Assembly (NCBI GenBank): GCA_025093555.1
Contig: JAIWNF010000025.1
Coordinates: forward strand, 682,001-746,000
Origin: Circinella umbellata
Taxonomy: Eukaryota; Mucoromycota; Mucoromycetes; Mucorales; Lichtheimiaceae
Length of the DNA: 64,000 nucleotides
Direction: 5' to 3'
Below, piece after piece: positions 1-12,575 of this stretch. The translations under genes were made by a program, and so were the position numbers. The notes under the pieces are model-generated. The model was given only the letters and a program-made list of their open reading frames with translations, was not told the origin of the DNA and did not search any database. Numbering within the stretch: position 1 is the stretch's first letter; the number at the start of each line of letters is the position of its first letter.

Positions 1-3000
1 TATATAATATATGGATCGGTAAAGCTGCTATACTATTCAATGCAGAAAGATAATTTTTGGTTACTTAATACTACGTTTTATAAGTAAAGTGTTTAGTATA
101 ATTTCTATATCTGTATATGATATAAGTTGAACAAAAACTACTGTAAGTTCAAAAAGCCATTCTGTCTAATAGTTTAGCCAGACTTTTCTAGATTAGCTTA
201 CTATTTTTCTATATTTTAGCTATTATTCTGATATAAGAGTTCAAGCTTTTTTACTTGGAACCATTGTATTATTGCTTCTGTTGTATTCGCTGCTATATTC
301 TATTATCATTTGAAGACGAGCTCCTTAGTTTACTATATTAATATATGCTATATCAATATTCTGTGAAACCAGCTTCGTCATACGATCAGAAAGACATAGT
401 AATCTGAATAGAATCATTGATTATTGGTTAATATACTTATACAATCAATTAGACGTTGATTAGTATTGGTATTTCGATGTACATATAAAATAAAGGGTCT
501 CTAGGTATAGTATCCAGAGAGCTTTACATTGTTTCTATTATAAGTCAAGATTATTATTTTTCTACCTATCTATTATATTATGTTTTTTATCAAACTAACC
601 GATTAATAAACCAGTAGTAAGTATACATATGTATTAGTTATATGTTATTACAATTTTACTTTGGTTTTCTTCGGACTATTTTATCTATTGTCATTTGGTG
701 CTGCTCAATATTCTTATCTGTAGTGTGGAAAAGGCAATCTACACATTTTTTTCTCATATTTAAGGTTGGTTAAAAGTATTTTTAGTGCTAGTTATTATTA
801 TTCTCGTTTTCTACAAGAGTCTACATTTGTTAAACTGCAGATATACACTTTCTTTTGAAAAAAAAAATAGAATAGAAGTTATATATATGCATATATATGC
901 ATAAATAAAAAGCACAGTCAATGACGGCTTATACCTATAGAAGCTCTTTAGAATAAGGATAAATGGTATTGTGCGAGGAATAAAATGCAAACTATTCTTT
1001 TTGCTGTCTTTGTTGGAATATGCAGCAAAAAGTAATCACTAGCTTTAGTGGGCTACTTTGTAGATATTGGTAGTAAAATAATAAGATAAAGAAAAAAAGC
1101 CTTATATGAACATTATAAGAAGGAGTTTTAGCAAGATGTATAATTATAGTAAATATGTTAGTAGTATGATAATATATTTGCAAAATCAAATCTCACAAAC
1201 GCAGGTTATTTCGCTGTTATTAAATAAAACATAATTAATGTTTAAATCATTTAATAGAGATTTTATAAAAGCGTGACCTATAGATATGCCTCCTGATAAA
1301 TTGTGACAATTTAATGATCACTGTACTCTTTAACAAAACTTTCATATTTTTATTCTTATATTTTGGCGCTCTGTTAAATAATGACAATACTACAGTAACA
1401 GAAAGCCTGATTTTATGGTGCTGTGGAAATAAATAGTACCCTATATTAATCGTTTTTAGTTTATAAAAGTGTAAGTTTGTATCTTCACTTCAACACAAAA
1501 AGTCAAATAAGATATTTATATACAATAAGTAATAAAAGATTTGTCGCTTCGATTGGCTCTATATAAATACAGTATATATGACAAGTATTAACCGCGATTG
1601 AAATTTGTCACTTCGATATTATAGGCTACTATATAGCTCTAGTAATATGTAAAAAGTTGTTATGTCTAGATAAAGGAAAACCCTCGCTGAATATTAAGTG
1701 GTGTATAAAATAAATAATTATTTTTTAAATATACGTTAATCAATGTATAATTATATTAAGGTTGTTCGTACAGTATAGTATCTCTAGAAGTTATAAATAG
1801 TTAAATTTGTTGGAGTGGGATCCCATTAATATGAGTTGTAAATCAATGTTCATATGGGTTATCATTAACAGGATCTGGCATAGATATAGATATCAAAATA
1901 ATTTGGTGGCAAATAGATTATTGAATCCGAATCTCTGATATAGATTGAAACTATGAGGGATGGTATAAAGAAGGCTCGACGAAAGATTACTGTTTCCTTG
2001 TTATATTCTTTTGTAAGAGCAGATTACTGCACAATCTTTTATTTAGAAGCATGCTGGAGAACGACAGAAGCGAAATATTCAATGGCTTGAGGAGGTTCTA
2101 AACAAAAAAAAATATTTTATTTTTTTGGAAAGGGGACAGTAGTATTGAGAATAAAGGGAAGTAAAAAAAAAAGGGTATAAAACTACATATAGCGGAAGAT
2201 TTACTTACTGGTGCCTTTGGGCATAAAGGTATATGTAACATTTATAGTTATAGGAATTAATAGGATTTATAATGGGAGCGAGAAATTGAATGTGAATACT
2301 CTGACATATTTGTTCATGTTGAAATAATGTTTAACAGAAAACATAACAACAAACAGGACAGGTATCGTGTAAAATACAAACTATATATAATTACCTGGCT
2401 ACAAAATGAGAAGGGTCAAAAGGAAATCAAAGTACATAGATGATGTGATGAATAAAAAAGTTGTTATATTATAAAAAGAGAGATTGAAGCATACACTTTT
2501 CCAAATGACGCGTTAGATAGAAGCAGTATATAGAAAATGGAAAAGAGAACCCTCAACATAACAAAAAATATTTTTCTCCTGCAAAAAGAATAGATTGGTG
2601 TAACATGCTAAACTATGATTTTTTAACTATAAAGGATAATGGAATAAACAAAAAGCGCCGCCAATGTCATGGCTCCAGAGTCTTAGCAAAATTAGGATGG
2701 GACTGGTCAAAAATTATGGAGAAGTCATGATTATTACAAAGAAAAGTCAAGAGCAAAAAAGAGTACAACTTTAAAATAATAATAATAATAACTAATGCCA
2801 GCTAGCTAAGTATCTATACCCCAGCAGAATATAAAATTCTGTGGGGGAACTAATAAAGTTGGAGCTCTAATATGCATGTAATGCTAAATGGTTGTTGGGT
2901 CAACTCTTGAATATATTATGTATTCAAATATAGAATAAAAATATTAATTAAAACATATGACATAACCACAACATTTTTCAAAGCAAATGTTCTTGTAAAC

Positions 3001-3816
3001 AAGCTATTACACACTAATGTATGAACTCCAAAGAAGTGACATTTTTTGATGAGTAACTGGTAACAACGAACATACTTTGGATTAGCCTAGTATAATTCTA
3101 CACGATCAAAGAAAATATCTACAAACCCCTTTTTATCTTTTTTTTACTCTGGTATGCCTTTATGTTATTAGAAAAAAAAAGATGTTGAACTGTTAAAACT
3201 TAAAACCCCATCATGTTAATTAGAAAAATAGCAGCGTCTTTTTAGACCTAAAAAGATCTATATTGACATCATTATGCAATAGTAGGCTACTATATGTATA
3301 ATGGTATAGAACATCATTTATCAGTATAGGCACATTATAGCTTTTTGAAAGGCAGTTGATAATGAAATTAATAGACATGATCATTTTATGCATATGTGAT
3401 TCTTTTAGGTTACATCTTAATTTATCACATAACTTCGAACAGCATTAATTATGTACTCATTTTTTACCCCTATTATGAAACAATATAGTCCCAGTAAACT
3501 AAACTTGCATATGCTAAAAATAGACGCTTTTCTTTTTTATCAATGAAACTATTTCTTACTTATTTGCTGTGAAAATCTTATAGAAACTTTGCATAGATAA
3601 CCGTCATTTTGGTACTTGTTACTCTCATTTTCTCTCATTATTTAAAATAGTCTGATGACTTGTTCCAAACACGAATATAATGTTACTGTATAACAAATAT
3701 GCATAGTACCCAGGCGACTGGTACTTGCATTAAAATTTAGGTTAATTTGCTTTATGGGTTATTATCCTTTTCTTTTCTTCCATTAATTTACTTTCAGCAA
3801 TTACATTTTTTCTAAA
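1..3816. other. gene-poor AT-rich stretch
   Basis: No open reading frame here shows a recognisable domain or can be joined into a gene with plausible splice sites. The short frames are low-complexity or are broken within about 60 codons. Around 1930-2100 and 2640-2760 the base composition is a little less AT-rich and the frames look like very decayed coding DNA, but I could not match them to a family. The last few hundred bases are presumably the promoter and 5' leader of the P450 gene that starts at 3817. Confidence 0.5.
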
Positions 3817-6160
3817 ATGCAGTCAGTAATCTTCAGCAATACTTTTCTCGTTAAAAATAATAGCCCTTTGCAAATAGTTATCTCCTTTCCAGCTACAACC
3901 ATTATAATAACATGTATATTTATCATTGTGCTATGGAGAACCATAGGAAAGCTTGGAAAAAGGGAAGCTCTAGCTAAAAAAATTACACAAATCCCTTCCC
4001 CAACAGGCGCTCTGCCATATTTTGGTACGTTAATGATGTTGTAACAGACCCATGTTTTTATTTTTTTAAAAAAACTGCCAAAAAAATTAAATAAAATTGT
4101 CATTCTTTATTATGTAAAACTTCTAGGACACATCTTTCAAATCAACAGTGATCTTCCATCTCTCAAATTTCATGAATGGCATAAAAAATATGGTAGGCTT
4201 AATGTAATTTCTATTTCGAAATCTCCTCGTGGAATACTTTACATGATAATGGTATTAATTTGAGTTATTAATACTCATGTGTCTTAACCTATAATACTTT
4301 ATATCAGGACCATTGCTCAGAGTGCATATGGGTGTGAAACGATGGGTGATTATCAGAGACCGTTACCTCGCAGATGAAATGCTCAAAGTTAAGGGATCTA
4401 TTACTTCGGGTCGTCCATATCATTTATTTGCACTTGACTACTATGCACTTGGCCAAAGGTATTGTTTATACACACATAACCTATATTGATAATATACCTA
4501 GTTATCGGTTTATTATTTGATTGTTGTTATTAATGTTGAATGGTATCGCAATGCTATCTTCAAAATAAATATGTGGTAAATTGTTTTAGAGGAATGACAT
4601 TTACAAATCCTGATGTGAGGTGGAAAAGAAGTCGCACTGTTGGTACTAATATACTTATTTAATTTATTGTTGACTATGCTAAAAAAAATACATGTTTGTG
4701 TAAAACGATACATGTTTATTTTATGGATGAAATATATTCATTACATTAATATTTATAACTGTTCCTTTTTTGGTTACCATAGCACAAGGTGTTTTTTCAG
4801 CAAAAAGTGTATCCAAAATAGTTCCAACTATGGGAAGCGAATTTAGTCGTGTTATTGACTTGTTATTCAAAGATACAGCTGAAAAGGGTAATGTTGAACT
4901 TGTTAAGTACATGCAGTTTGCACCACTCAATATAATTTTGAGTATCTGTTTCGGTATACGTGCTAAATCCATCCACGACCCACTGTTTCAAGATGTAATT
5001 GAAACAGTTGATAAGACTGTCAAATGGGGTTCACCTGGTGAAGATATTGGTACTTTTTTGCCAATATATTCCAAAATTATTGATATTTTATCAATGAAAC
5101 CTAGAAAAAATGAGAAACGATATGCAGAATTTATTTACAAAAAGCGAAACCCTTTGTTCCGACGATTAATTCAGGAAGCTCTCAAACGTGGCAATACTGA
5201 ATGTTTTGTCAAGGAATTGTATAAGGTCAAGGAAAAAAATCAATTCGAAGAAGATGATATTCTTCTATTTTTAGGTAATGCTACTGCAATAATTTAGAAT
5301 GATCCTTTACATTTTTTACACAAAACTTATATGGAATTTTAGCTGATCTATGTAATGCTGGAACGGATACTATGGCGATGACGCTCTCCTGGGCGTTTGT
5401 TATTCTTTGTCATCATGAAGAAGTACAAAAACAACTCAGAGATGAAATTGATTCTTTTATCAAAAGTTATAAGCGACTACCTACCTACGAAGAAAAAGAT
5501 AATTTTCCATTTATGCTTTCAGTACAAAAAGAATGTATTCGGTATAGGCCAACAAACCATTTCACTATTCCACACGAATCTACTGAAGATTGTGAGTTGG
5601 CTTGCTTCTCATTCATTATCTATCTCTGTTTTAACAGAAAAGCATGCTTAACTAAATGAGTTTTATTTAAACATATTTTGTTTGGTATACGTAGTTGAAT
5701 TCCAAGGATATTTTATTCCAAAAGGAACTGTGCTTTTGCCCAACACTTATACAATAAGTCTCGATCCGAAATCCTATCACGAGCCCGAAAAGTTTGTACC
5801 AGATCGTTATATAAATGACTTGACACCATTTTCGGTTTCTGTTAATGCGAACATCGAGAAACGAGATCAATTCATATTTGGTTGGGGAAGGTAAAGTAAT
5901 TATTAAAAAGAAAGTGTACAATAATTAAGTCCAGTAAACTTTGATTTTTTAGACGTTTGTGCCCAGGTGTTCATTTAGCGGAGGTTGAACTATTCAATTT
6001 TTGGGTGAGAATCTTTGCAACCGCAAGAATTGAAGCTCCATTGGATAATAAAGGTCGACCTGTACTTCCAGACTTATCTGCTCACTTTGATGCTGGCCTC
6101 GTTGTTGCACCTCTTGAACCACGTCTTCGATTTATTGAACGGAAAGATCGTCTTATTTAG
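3817..6160 (+). CDS. cytochrome P450 monooxygenase (8 exons)
   Basis: Heme-thiolate monooxygenase, probably anchored in the ER by the hydrophobic helix near residues 24-42. Exons: 3817-4024, 4127-4192, 4308-4458, 4590-4642, 4783-5274, 5343-5591, 5695-5890, 5953-6160; all introns are GT-AG and the joined frame encodes 540 residues, normal for a microsomal P450. The diagnostic motifs are present in order: I-helix AGTDT (residues 329-333), K-helix ExxR as ECIR (387-390), an FVPDR segment of the PERF type, and the heme loop FGWGRRLCPG (468-477) with the cysteine ligand at 475; the exon 7/8 junction splits this loop. An AATAAA lies at 6223-6228, just after the stop. The gene looks intact. The substrate cannot be inferred: nothing biosynthetic lies beside it, and fungal P450 families are too diverse for a symbol. 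Confidence 0.93.
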
Positions 6161-9100
6161 GAATTCGAAAAAATTCTTTAACAGTGTTTTCTTTTCTTTT
6201 TGAGAAATAATTGTATATTTTTAATAAAGTAACATTAACCCTGGTGAGGCACACATAAAATGAATTACCCCTCCATCAGACACAGAGTAACGAGACATTA
6301 GTCTCTTTAAGCCATTATTTTCATATATTCATACCTTAACTTTTCTATTCTCTTCCTCTTTTTCTTTCTTTGCTTTTTTCTCCACTCTCTCTTTACATCT
6401 ATAGTAATCACATGTTCCTACGTACTGTGATAGTTTCTCGACTCTCAACATCACCAGCTCCCTCTATACTATAAAAATATCTTGCTTTTTTATTTTTTAA
6501 TGGCAACTTCTCCTCACTTCCTTCACATTTGTCTTATATACTAGCATAGGTTTTTCATTTCCTCTATTTCCGCTACCTTGTCTCGAGCAAATATGTCCAC
6601 TAAGGACGCTGTACTCACTTGGGAAACCTGAGATAAAATAAACGAATTTAAACGTATAAGAAATACTAGCAGATATCCAACAGTGTGTAATACTGTAACG
6701 GTATTTATTTTCACAAATATATAAAGTTAATAAGTCCCTGTCTTTTTGAACACATTATCATTATTACAACAATATATATATATATTGATTTAGATTCTAT
6801 TTTTTTTTGGTGTATGTAAAAATTCTTATTGTATGAAAGACGGAGGAGAATTTGATTATATTACTATAATTCTGACAATCCGTATCATATGGTCGCTACT
6901 CCACAAAGCACCACTATAAATTAGTATTCTTACTTTAATAAATGTAGTTTGATGCATTATCCATGCCAAACACTATCTATAAATAGCGTAATCCAGTATC
7001 TTATACCTAACTAGTGTATAAAATTAATTTAGACCTAAATGAGTTTTGGAAGGAGCTCAAACAATAGCTTAAACTGATCCTAGGAAATCAATGAATATGA
7101 TTATTTTCAGTATAGATGAACTCGAATTTTTTTTCAAGTGCTGTATTAAGTTTGTGAGTAGTTTTACTTTACTATATTTGTTAGAGTTATTATAAATATC
7201 TATCGCCTTTTAATCACCAAATTTAAGAAGGTTTAAAAGCAGCTGTTAGACCTATTATAATAAACTAATCTAAAATCCCATGTCGCTAGTGAAGATATGC
7301 TACACATTTGATAACGTTAATAGCTAATAAACAGACGGTTTACTGGACTATTAGATCTGTTGCATACACCATGATGATACTAAATTGTTGAGATAGAGTA
7401 AAATGGGCTACCGTACTATATTGTTATTAGATCGGCTGCATAATTTTTTTTAAACTTCACTATACCAATGTGAACTTTCACCAAGCAATAGATGAGATAT
7501 AAATAAATAATGCAGGGTCATTTCTAGATCCTCGTTTTCCTTGTTATGTATGTTGCTATAATAATTGTTATAATCGATCCACTGTCTTCAACGATAAAAT
7601 ACAATACTTATATCTACTTTTCATTCGCCAACTATTAGAACCAAAAGCCAAATTTGTTGTTGTTTGTTGCACATCTTGGATTTCCTACCTCTGTTGTAGA
7701 TAGTATAATATCCAACAAAAAAATACAAGCGAATTATCGATTTTAGATACATGCTGACAAATCAATATTGTGTATAAACAATAAAGCAGGAGATAGTTTG
7801 TAAACCAACCCACATGTAAATTACATTAATTTATAATCAAGGACGTCCTCTTGGTATACTGCTACTATATTTTAGTTCTTTCCCTGAAAATATGATGGTT
7901 TCCGCTTAGGTATAATTCTTGAATTTCTGTAAAGTACCACAAGTCGACTCTGTTTAAATAATGACATTTCGAAAATATTTGTCATAAAATTCGGAGCTCC
8001 TTGAAAAATTACTGGAACGTGATGTGGCGGGCCAATGATATGACTTTTTGCATTTTAAATTGTGTGTTTGGAGTTATTTACTGGACTTTCATCATGTTTC
8101 TCAGAGGAACTAAATGGCTCTTGTTTAAGCCGGCATCATGGAATGAGAGCTGGGATATGCACTCTTGAAAATGAAGCGGCAGTAGAATCATACATTTTTT
8201 AACAACAGAACTAAAGTAAGGAAATGATTATTTTTTTTAAACAACCTGGAGCAAGCTGCGAAGAGGAATTTTGAAGCAGGCTGCATCAGCACATATGAGA
8301 AACACAAATAAAACATCGGCTTATGTCTGAAAAGAGCTGATATTTGAATTATGCGTTATTGATATACAAATATTCTGTAACTGCTTAGGCAAACTGATGT
8401 TTTTGCTTCTTATGGAACTTCTTTGTGGTCTCGACATTCTAACAGTAGATATTTTTAATTTCGAATATTTTGCCACCAAATGTCATTACTCGATAGCTTT
8501 TATCATTGTTATTTTTAATTACTGAGAGGAAGGCAAATATTATTATTTTTGGATAATTATCAGTTGGCGACTGTTGGTTGGCGTTATTGTAGGTATACCA
8601 TCTGACACTTCTTTTCTCACTGTAGCGCATGGTTGTTGGACACGCTGTCATTGGCTTCGAAAATATTTCTCTTTTCCATAAAAGAAAACAATATATAAGT
8701 AGTATTACGGATAGTGAATTTTCAAGGTCATTGCCTTTCTTTAAGTCATTACTTCACTATGTATGCAACCAATAACTTATGAAGCGTGCTCTTTTCTATT
8801 GTGGTAACAGTTAAGATACTTGAAGATAAATTTTCACGTATAAACGAGACTGACGATTTAAGTTTTAATCAACGAAAAAGAGATTATTATAAATCACTTG
8901 ACGATTTTTTTATATCCTTTCTTGTTTCTTGTAAAACTTACAGGATATATAGTAAAGTAGACAACAACAGAAATGGCTGGAGTTTATTTCCTGTAAACTG
9001 AGTAATAAGCTGATGTTACTGTTGTTAAAGTAACAAAGATGAGTAAACTTTATATATACAATATAAGATGTGCAGTCAAGTTCCTGGCAACTAACCTTAT

Positions 9101-10008
9101 CATCGATATGTTGCATAATCACCTCTTATAATAGTAATATTTATGATTATCAATAATGGTACAACTAGGAAACAGAATATATCATCTACGCCTTTTGTTA
9201 AAAATGAGTATTAAATCCGTTGTTTTTATTGTTTTATATTTATCCGCTTCCCCTCCCCCAACTTCTTCGTAAAACGCCGATAATAATAAAAAGAGCGCAT
9301 ATTTATCTACACACACAGACATAATACCAAGATATAATTATCACTAACAAATTTTTATGGAAAAATAAAATTAAAAAAAGGGGGGGAAGAGCAAACTGTG
9401 TTTTCTTAGTTATAAAACAATAAATATTTGTTAATTGTTATGCTTCTAATGAAACCTAGTGATATTATATTACTTGAATTAATTCACTCTTACTTTTTAT
9501 TTATAATCGATTATTATCATCCATTCACCATATTCTTGACATTATATTAACTAAGCAGGGCAATATTTTATATAGAAGGGATAGTATTATTGCTGGTTTT
9601 ACAAATTGATTATATTGCATAATGGGTTCCATTGTTATTGTTGTACATAACAACAGAATGAATATATCCAACAGCAGAAGTAGAATTTGAAACATGTGAA
9701 AGTTTGAAACGTAGCGATTGCATGTTTTGATTTAATACTATTTTTATTATTAAAAATATTATTACACAGAGATAGACTTGAACAACCCCAAGTACCCATA
9801 AAATGGACTTGTGACTCTCACCATCCAACAGGTTTTTTCACTCTGTCGAATTGGTGAATACTTATTTTACTTTTCTCCTTCTCTCTTATTTATTTTGTTT
9901 ATTTTCATTTCCTCTCCTTTTCTTTATTTTCTTTCTGTTTTTTCCCTTTAATTTTCATATTACACAAATACCCCATTGTATGCTACATTTACGTGGCGGA
10001 CACAATTC
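6161..10008. other. gene-poor AT-rich stretch
   Basis: No supported gene. The interval holds the 3' end of the P450 transcript (AATAAA at 6223-6228) and short unsupported frames. Around 7900-8200 on the minus strand there are frame fragments that read like decayed coding sequence, interrupted by stops, with no family I can name. A 71-codon frame at 8786-9001 (+) has no domain or supporting context. From about 9860 to 9960 the plus strand is a pyrimidine-rich tract, a typical fungal 5' leader for the following gene. Confidence 0.5.
9862..9958 (+). promoter_or_regulatory. pyrimidine-rich 5' leader of the SMP-domain gene
   Basis: Almost uninterrupted C/T tract ending about 50 bases before the start codon at 10009. 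CT-rich tracts just upstream of transcription starts are common in fungal promoters. The role is inferred from position and composition only. Confidence 0.35.
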
Positions 10009-12369
10009 ATGGCAACACTTCCATTAGGCCTGATTATCGCCTATATTGTAGGCGGCATAACTTTCTTTCCGATCGTTGTGTTAATTCTTTACATTGTGCA
10101 TAAAGTATCTACAATCGGCACATGGACAATACATCAAGCTGCTTATAATGGCGATCCTAAATATAATACAACAGAAACAACACCGATTGCAAGGTCAGTT
10201 AAGTTGTCTAATTCTTCTTCTTCGTCTTCGTCTCAACAGCAACAACAGTCGTACAAAGTTGGATGGCTTCGGGTATCTCGGGACGAACAACGGCTTCCTC
10301 CGCCAGACGCAAGTATTGGAGATATGGTTAAAAACATAATCATTAACGGCAATCGCAACAATCAACAAAACGACATTTACTTTTCTGTTCTTAAGCATAC
10401 TACATTATACCTTTACGACTCAGAACGACAGTTAGATTGTAAAGGAGTCATACAAGTAAATCAACACGAGGTCATGACACATCCACCTGGTTTACAGGAC
10501 CACGAGTTATTTACAAAACCCCATCTTATAAAGCTGATACACAAGGAAAACAAGAATTCTCATTATTATATCAACTGTAATAAATGTGTTGACAAGGAAG
10601 ATTGGTATTTCGCATTATTACGTTCTGGTTCTTCTGTTGTTTCTGCTGCGGAGTCTTTTAATATGACAACAACAGCGACAGTAGCAGCAGCGACAAACGA
10701 CTATATTCCCTCTCAACAAGAAAAAGAATCATCCATACACTTTGATCAAGATGCAATGAATAAATTGTTGACGACAATTCATAGCGATGAACATCATTTT
10801 CAAACCCAATGGTTCAATGCCATGCTGGGGCGAATTTTTTGTGGTGTCTACAAGACCGATACCGTCAACACGTTTCTGTACAACAAATTAATATCCAAGC
10901 TGGATAAAATCAATGCACGACGTCCAGCGTTTCTCGGTGAAATCACGGTGCGTTCCGTGGATCCTGGTCATGCACCTCCCTTCATAACACAACCCCGTTT
11001 ACTGGGATTATCACCTACAGGTGATCTAACTGCGGAAGCAAACATGCAATATGAAGGTGGAATCCGTTTTGAAATTGAAACTGTACTCAAATGGAAATAT
11101 TCGGACCACTTACGTCCATTGACTGTGGATTTGGTGCTGGCCATCACTCTAAAGTCATTGCATGGCAAGTTTTTACTGAAGATTAAGGAGCCTCCTACAA
11201 ACAGATTCTGGTATGGTTTTTATGAATTGCCCAAGATGGAATGGCTAGTGGAACCTTTGGTCTGGGAGCGTCGTGTGGGGTATTCGATGGTTGTAAAAGC
11301 CATTCAATCCAAGATTGATGAATTGGTTATGGAGAATGCGGTTCTTCCAAATTTGGATGATATCACGTTTTTTCCAACCAATGGAGTAGGAGGCATTTTT
11401 GGATCACCGTCAACAGAACCACCAGAAGAACCACCTATTAAAACATCATCTGCAACGGCGAAAGACACAAAAAAAACACCTTTGACGGCATCAGCATCAT
11501 TACCAGAATTATTTGATAAACAAGAACCAGCAAAACCAAAAATGAAAAGATGGTTCACAAGTAAAGATACGATGACCACAGCAACAAAAGAAGAAAGAAG
11601 CATGTCCGTTGTTAATGACGATCCAAACTATGATGATATTCCAATGTCAATAAAAAGACCTTCTGCGAAAATGATGACTTCCTTTTCGGATAGTGCTCGA
11701 GAGCAGAAAAGTCAACGCTCATTTATTGATGCTATCTTAAATCGAAAACCAATACAATATCAACAGCTACAGCAACGTAAAAAGCGAAATAGCATCAGCA
11801 AGAATACTAATACTAGTCAGGATACTACTACAGCAATATCATCATCCATTGAATCCTCTAAGCCTACTAATATACCAGCTGTTGCTATCTCATCATCTCT
11901 AGGATCCTCTAGTATTAGCACATCATCAGCATCGTCCTCCAGTGATTCAAGTGATCACAGCAGTAATAGCAGCTTGTCACGACTAGACACTTCAGCATCG
12001 CCACCATATAAACATACACTGCCGATTCCAATTATCACCACCGAAGTTGAACCATATGATTCAGATTATGATACCGAAGCAGTAAAGACACATAGTAGTA
12101 GTTTAACAACAGCCATTTCCAACGACGATAATCAACAACAAAGGCAACTTCGATTACGTAAATCAGCCTCATTAGCCCGTCTTAAGGCCAAGACTATTGC
12201 GTCAACAGCTGTATCACAAATCAATGTATCACCAAAGATGCATAAAGCTGAATTGATTAGTAGCAACAACAATAATAATTGTTCAGATGCAGCTACAGTG
12301 ATGAGTTCAGTGCACCAATCGGCTGCTATATCAACTTCAATTGAAAAACCAGTCGTTTCCATAGCATGA
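10009..12369 (+). CDS. PH and SMP domain lipid-transfer protein (Nvj2/TEX2-like)
   Basis: Single-exon gene of 786 residues. The frame is open further upstream from 9976, but that codon is TTG; the first in-frame ATG is 10009. A hydrophobic segment at residues 4-32 is an ER membrane anchor. A PH-like domain follows (about 81-196, from YKVGWLRV to EDWYFALL), then an SMP/TULIP domain (about 253-446, with QTQWFNAMLGRIF at its start and WYGFYELPKMEW near its end). This TM-PH-SMP order is that of yeast Nvj2 and animal TEX2/HT008, which move lipids at ER contacts with vacuole, Golgi or endolysosomes. The last 340 residues are Ser/Thr/Gln-rich and probably disordered. An AATAAA at 12507-12512 may end the transcript, running towards the convergent threonine aldolase gene. 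The absence of introns is unusual beside neighbours with 2-10 exons. An ATG at 9980 opens a short overlapping frame (see findings). Confidence 0.9.
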   Translation: MATLPLGLIIAYIVGGITFFPIVVLILYIVHKVSTIGTWTIHQAAYNGDPKYNTTETTPIARSVKLSNSSSSSSSQQQQQSYKVGWLRVSRDEQRLPPPDASIGDMVKNIIINGNRNNQQNDIYFSVLKHTTLYLYDSERQLDCKGVIQVNQHEVMTHPPGLQDHELFTKPHLIKLIHKENKNSHYYINCNKCVDKEDWYFALLRSGSSVVSAAESFNMTTTATVAAATNDYIPSQQEKESSIHFDQDAMNKLLTTIHSDEHHFQTQWFNAMLGRIFCGVYKTDTVNTFLYNKLISKLDKINARRPAFLGEITVRSVDPGHAPPFITQPRLLGLSPTGDLTAEANMQYEGGIRFEIETVLKWKYSDHLRPLTVDLVLAITLKSLHGKFLLKIKEPPTNRFWYGFYELPKMEWLVEPLVWERRVGYSMVVKAIQSKIDELVMENAVLPNLDDITFFPTNGVGGIFGSPSTEPPEEPPIKTSSATAKDTKKTPLTASASLPELFDKQEPAKPKMKRWFTSKDTMTTATKEERSMSVVNDDPNYDDIPMSIKRPSAKMMTSFSDSAREQKSQRSFIDAILNRKPIQYQQLQQRKKRNSISKNTNTSQDTTTAISSSIESSKPTNIPAVAISSSLGSSSISTSSASSSSDSSDHSSNSSLSRLDTSASPPYKHTLPIPIITTEVEPYDSDYDTEAVKTHSSSLTTAISNDDNQQQRQLRLRKSASLARLKAKTIASTAVSQINVSPKMHKAELISSNNNNNCSDAATVMSSVHQSAAISTSIEKPVVSIA

Positions 12370-12575
12370 TATATATCCATAATATAGATTTTTGTTCTAC
12401 CTTTTTATCTTTTGTATACCAATTTTTTTCTTATCCTTTATTGTATTCACAATTTCGCACAACACATATACATACATCATCATCATCCAGACTTTTCACA
12501 TACCACAATAAAAAAATACATTATTCATTTTTTTTGGTATGGGTGGAGAACCCAATTATAATATTCATTAATAGA

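Noticed and set aside
1930..2110. Possible coding relic similar in flavour to transposon protein
   Set aside because: Too decayed to match any family; resemblance to Helitron segments was too weak to report.
3817..6160. Possibility that the P450 is a pseudogene because its frames are scattered
   Set aside because: All eight pieces join with GT-AG introns into one 540-residue frame with every P450 hallmark motif.
8786..9001. 71-codon frame that reads more protein-like than its surroundings
   Set aside because: No homology I recognise, no convincing start context and no splice partners; it could be a relic but cannot be supported.
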